Origin: Gammaproteobacteria bacterium
GTDB taxonomy: Bacteria; Pseudomonadota; Gammaproteobacteria; Nitrosococcales; Methylophagaceae
Length of the DNA: 6,969 bases
Assembly: GCA_002402245.1 (NCBI GenBank)
Contig: NVVP01000003.1
Location: forward strand, 49,623-56,591
Direction of reading: 5' to 3'
Part shown: one piece after another, positions 6,228-6,969 of the stretch
How positions within the stretch are numbered: position 1 is the stretch's first letter
How the letters are laid out: each line of letters begins with the position of its first letter
Made by a program: the position numbers and the translations under genes
Notes under the pieces: generated by a model
Databases searched by the model: none
The model's input: the letters and a program-made list of their open reading frames with translations, nothing else
Told to the model about the DNA's origin: nothing

Positions 6228-6969
6228 ATGAATCAACAGCAACATTCGCAACGTTATCATCAGAGAATGCAAGCATTAGGTGCCACGCCAAACCTGACTC
6301 GCTTAGATCCCTCTGGCACAACACGTCTTGCATTAGCTGACTTTTCTTCGTTTGAAGGAGAATATGAAGCTTCTCCCTATTTAATGTTGAATATGTGTAC
6401 TAAAAATATTAGTCGACTACGCCGAGTGGGTGATGGACAACACTTAGAAGGGGTATTACGGCCGGGAACGGTGGGTTTAGCATTACCCCATACTAAGGCG
6501 GAAGGCTATTGGGGCGAGATGCAATTACTCGGTATCGGTGTTGATTTACAAGCCTTAAATAACAATGATGAACGTGCTTCTTTTCAAGTCGAAGATCTTA
6601 TCGCTAGTGCCTCAACTTTCCATAATGATCCATTATTAACAGCCGTAATGACGGCGATGTGGCGTGATGCTGAAGAACATGGACTTTCTAGTGCTTTTTT
6701 TGAACACGGCCTTGAGCTTGTTTTAAATCGCCTAGCGAACTATAAAGTTAAACCCAGTACTAAAAGAGTCAGTAGACGGCTCTTAGGTACGCGGTTAACT
6801 CGCGTACTAGACCTTATGGAATCACGTATTTCAAGCAATGTAACATTACTTGAACTAGCCCAATTGGTCGATCAAGACAAAAGCAGTTTTTCACGTTCAT
6901 TTCGTGATGCAATGGGCTATGCACCATACGAGTACTTCACTTTAAGGCGGATGGAACGTGCAAAGCAGT
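6228..6969 (+). CDS. AraC-family transcriptional regulator, 3' partial
   Basis: The frame is open from ATG 6228 to the window edge (247 codons). The N-terminal ~185 residues look like a ligand-sensing domain (PYLMLNMCTKNISRLRRV, then GVLRPGTVGLALP). From about residue 188 the AraC/XylS DNA-binding domain begins: TRVLDLMESRISSNVTLLEL, a helix-turn-helix around LLELAQLVDQDKSSFSRSF, then GYAPYEYFTLRRMERAK. The start of the second helix-turn-helix is reached when the window ends, so an estimated 40-50 residues are missing. An in-frame ATG at 6213 is an alternative start with a weaker ribosome site; 6228 has GAGAG 8 nt upstream. Divergent placement from a TonB-dependent receptor parallels YbtA/FyuA, PchR/FptA and AlcR systems, where the regulator with ferric siderophore activates the receptor gene. 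Acting on this receptor is inference; family membership is secure. Confidence 0.9.
   Translation, partial: MNQQQHSQRYHQRMQALGATPNLTRLDPSGTTRLALADFSSFEGEYEASPYLMLNMCTKNISRLRRVGDGQHLEGVLRPGTVGLALPHTKAEGYWGEMQLLGIGVDLQALNNNDERASFQVEDLIASASTFHNDPLLTAVMTAMWRDAEEHGLSSAFFEHGLELVLNRLANYKVKPSTKRVSRRLLGTRLTRVLDLMESRISSNVTLLELAQLVDQDKSSFSRSFRDAMGYAPYEYFTLRRMERAKQ

Noticed and set aside
1..6969. CRISPR array, tRNA/rRNA, insertion sequence or prophage parts
   Set aside because: No spaced direct-repeat array, no tRNA-like cloverleaf, and no transposase or terminal inverted repeats were seen; gene content is wholly iron uptake.

Overview
The window looks like an iron-acquisition locus from a Gram-negative gammaproteobacterium with AT-leaning DNA, possibly marine. 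The genus cannot be named from this sequence. Support for this reading comes from two TonB-dependent outer-membrane receptors, a FecR-type anti-sigma factor, a Fur-box-like site and an AraC-family regulator. All are tightly packed, and no mobile elements or RNA genes are visible.

Left half (+ strand): the window opens inside a FecR-like gene, so its N-terminal anti-sigma part and any fecI-like ECF sigma gene lie to the left. A 76-bp gap with a plausible ECF-sigma promoter follows. Next comes a 792-aa siderophore receptor with an N-terminal STN signalling domain and a FhuA-like C-terminus. Then, 72 bp after the receptor stop, comes a secreted alpha/beta hydrolase of the IroE/PfeE siderophore-esterase type. 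Together these form a cell-surface-signalling uptake unit. Ferric siderophore bound by the receptor is sensed through the STN domain and FecR, the sigma factor is released, and receptor plus esterase are transcribed. The esterase would open the imported siderophore in the periplasm.

Middle: a perfect 18-bp hairpin with a T-tract separates this unit from a convergent gene on the - strand.

Right half: a second TonB-dependent receptor (677 aa with the start preferred here) lies on the - strand and has no STN domain. It is divergent from an AraC-family regulator that runs off the right edge. The 137 bp between their starts hold a Fur-like site overlapping a sigma70-like promoter. This matches the layout of AraC-controlled siderophore receptors such as YbtA/FyuA and PchR/FptA. 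The second receptor is therefore probably iron-repressed and activated by its own ferric ligand.

The window thus places two receptors with two different ligand-sensing logics (FecR/STN and AraC) back to back. The components belong to known families and I see no clearly unprecedented system. The most interesting open point is the substrate of the FhuA-like receptor and esterase pair. No gene-free stretch exceeds 300 bases.
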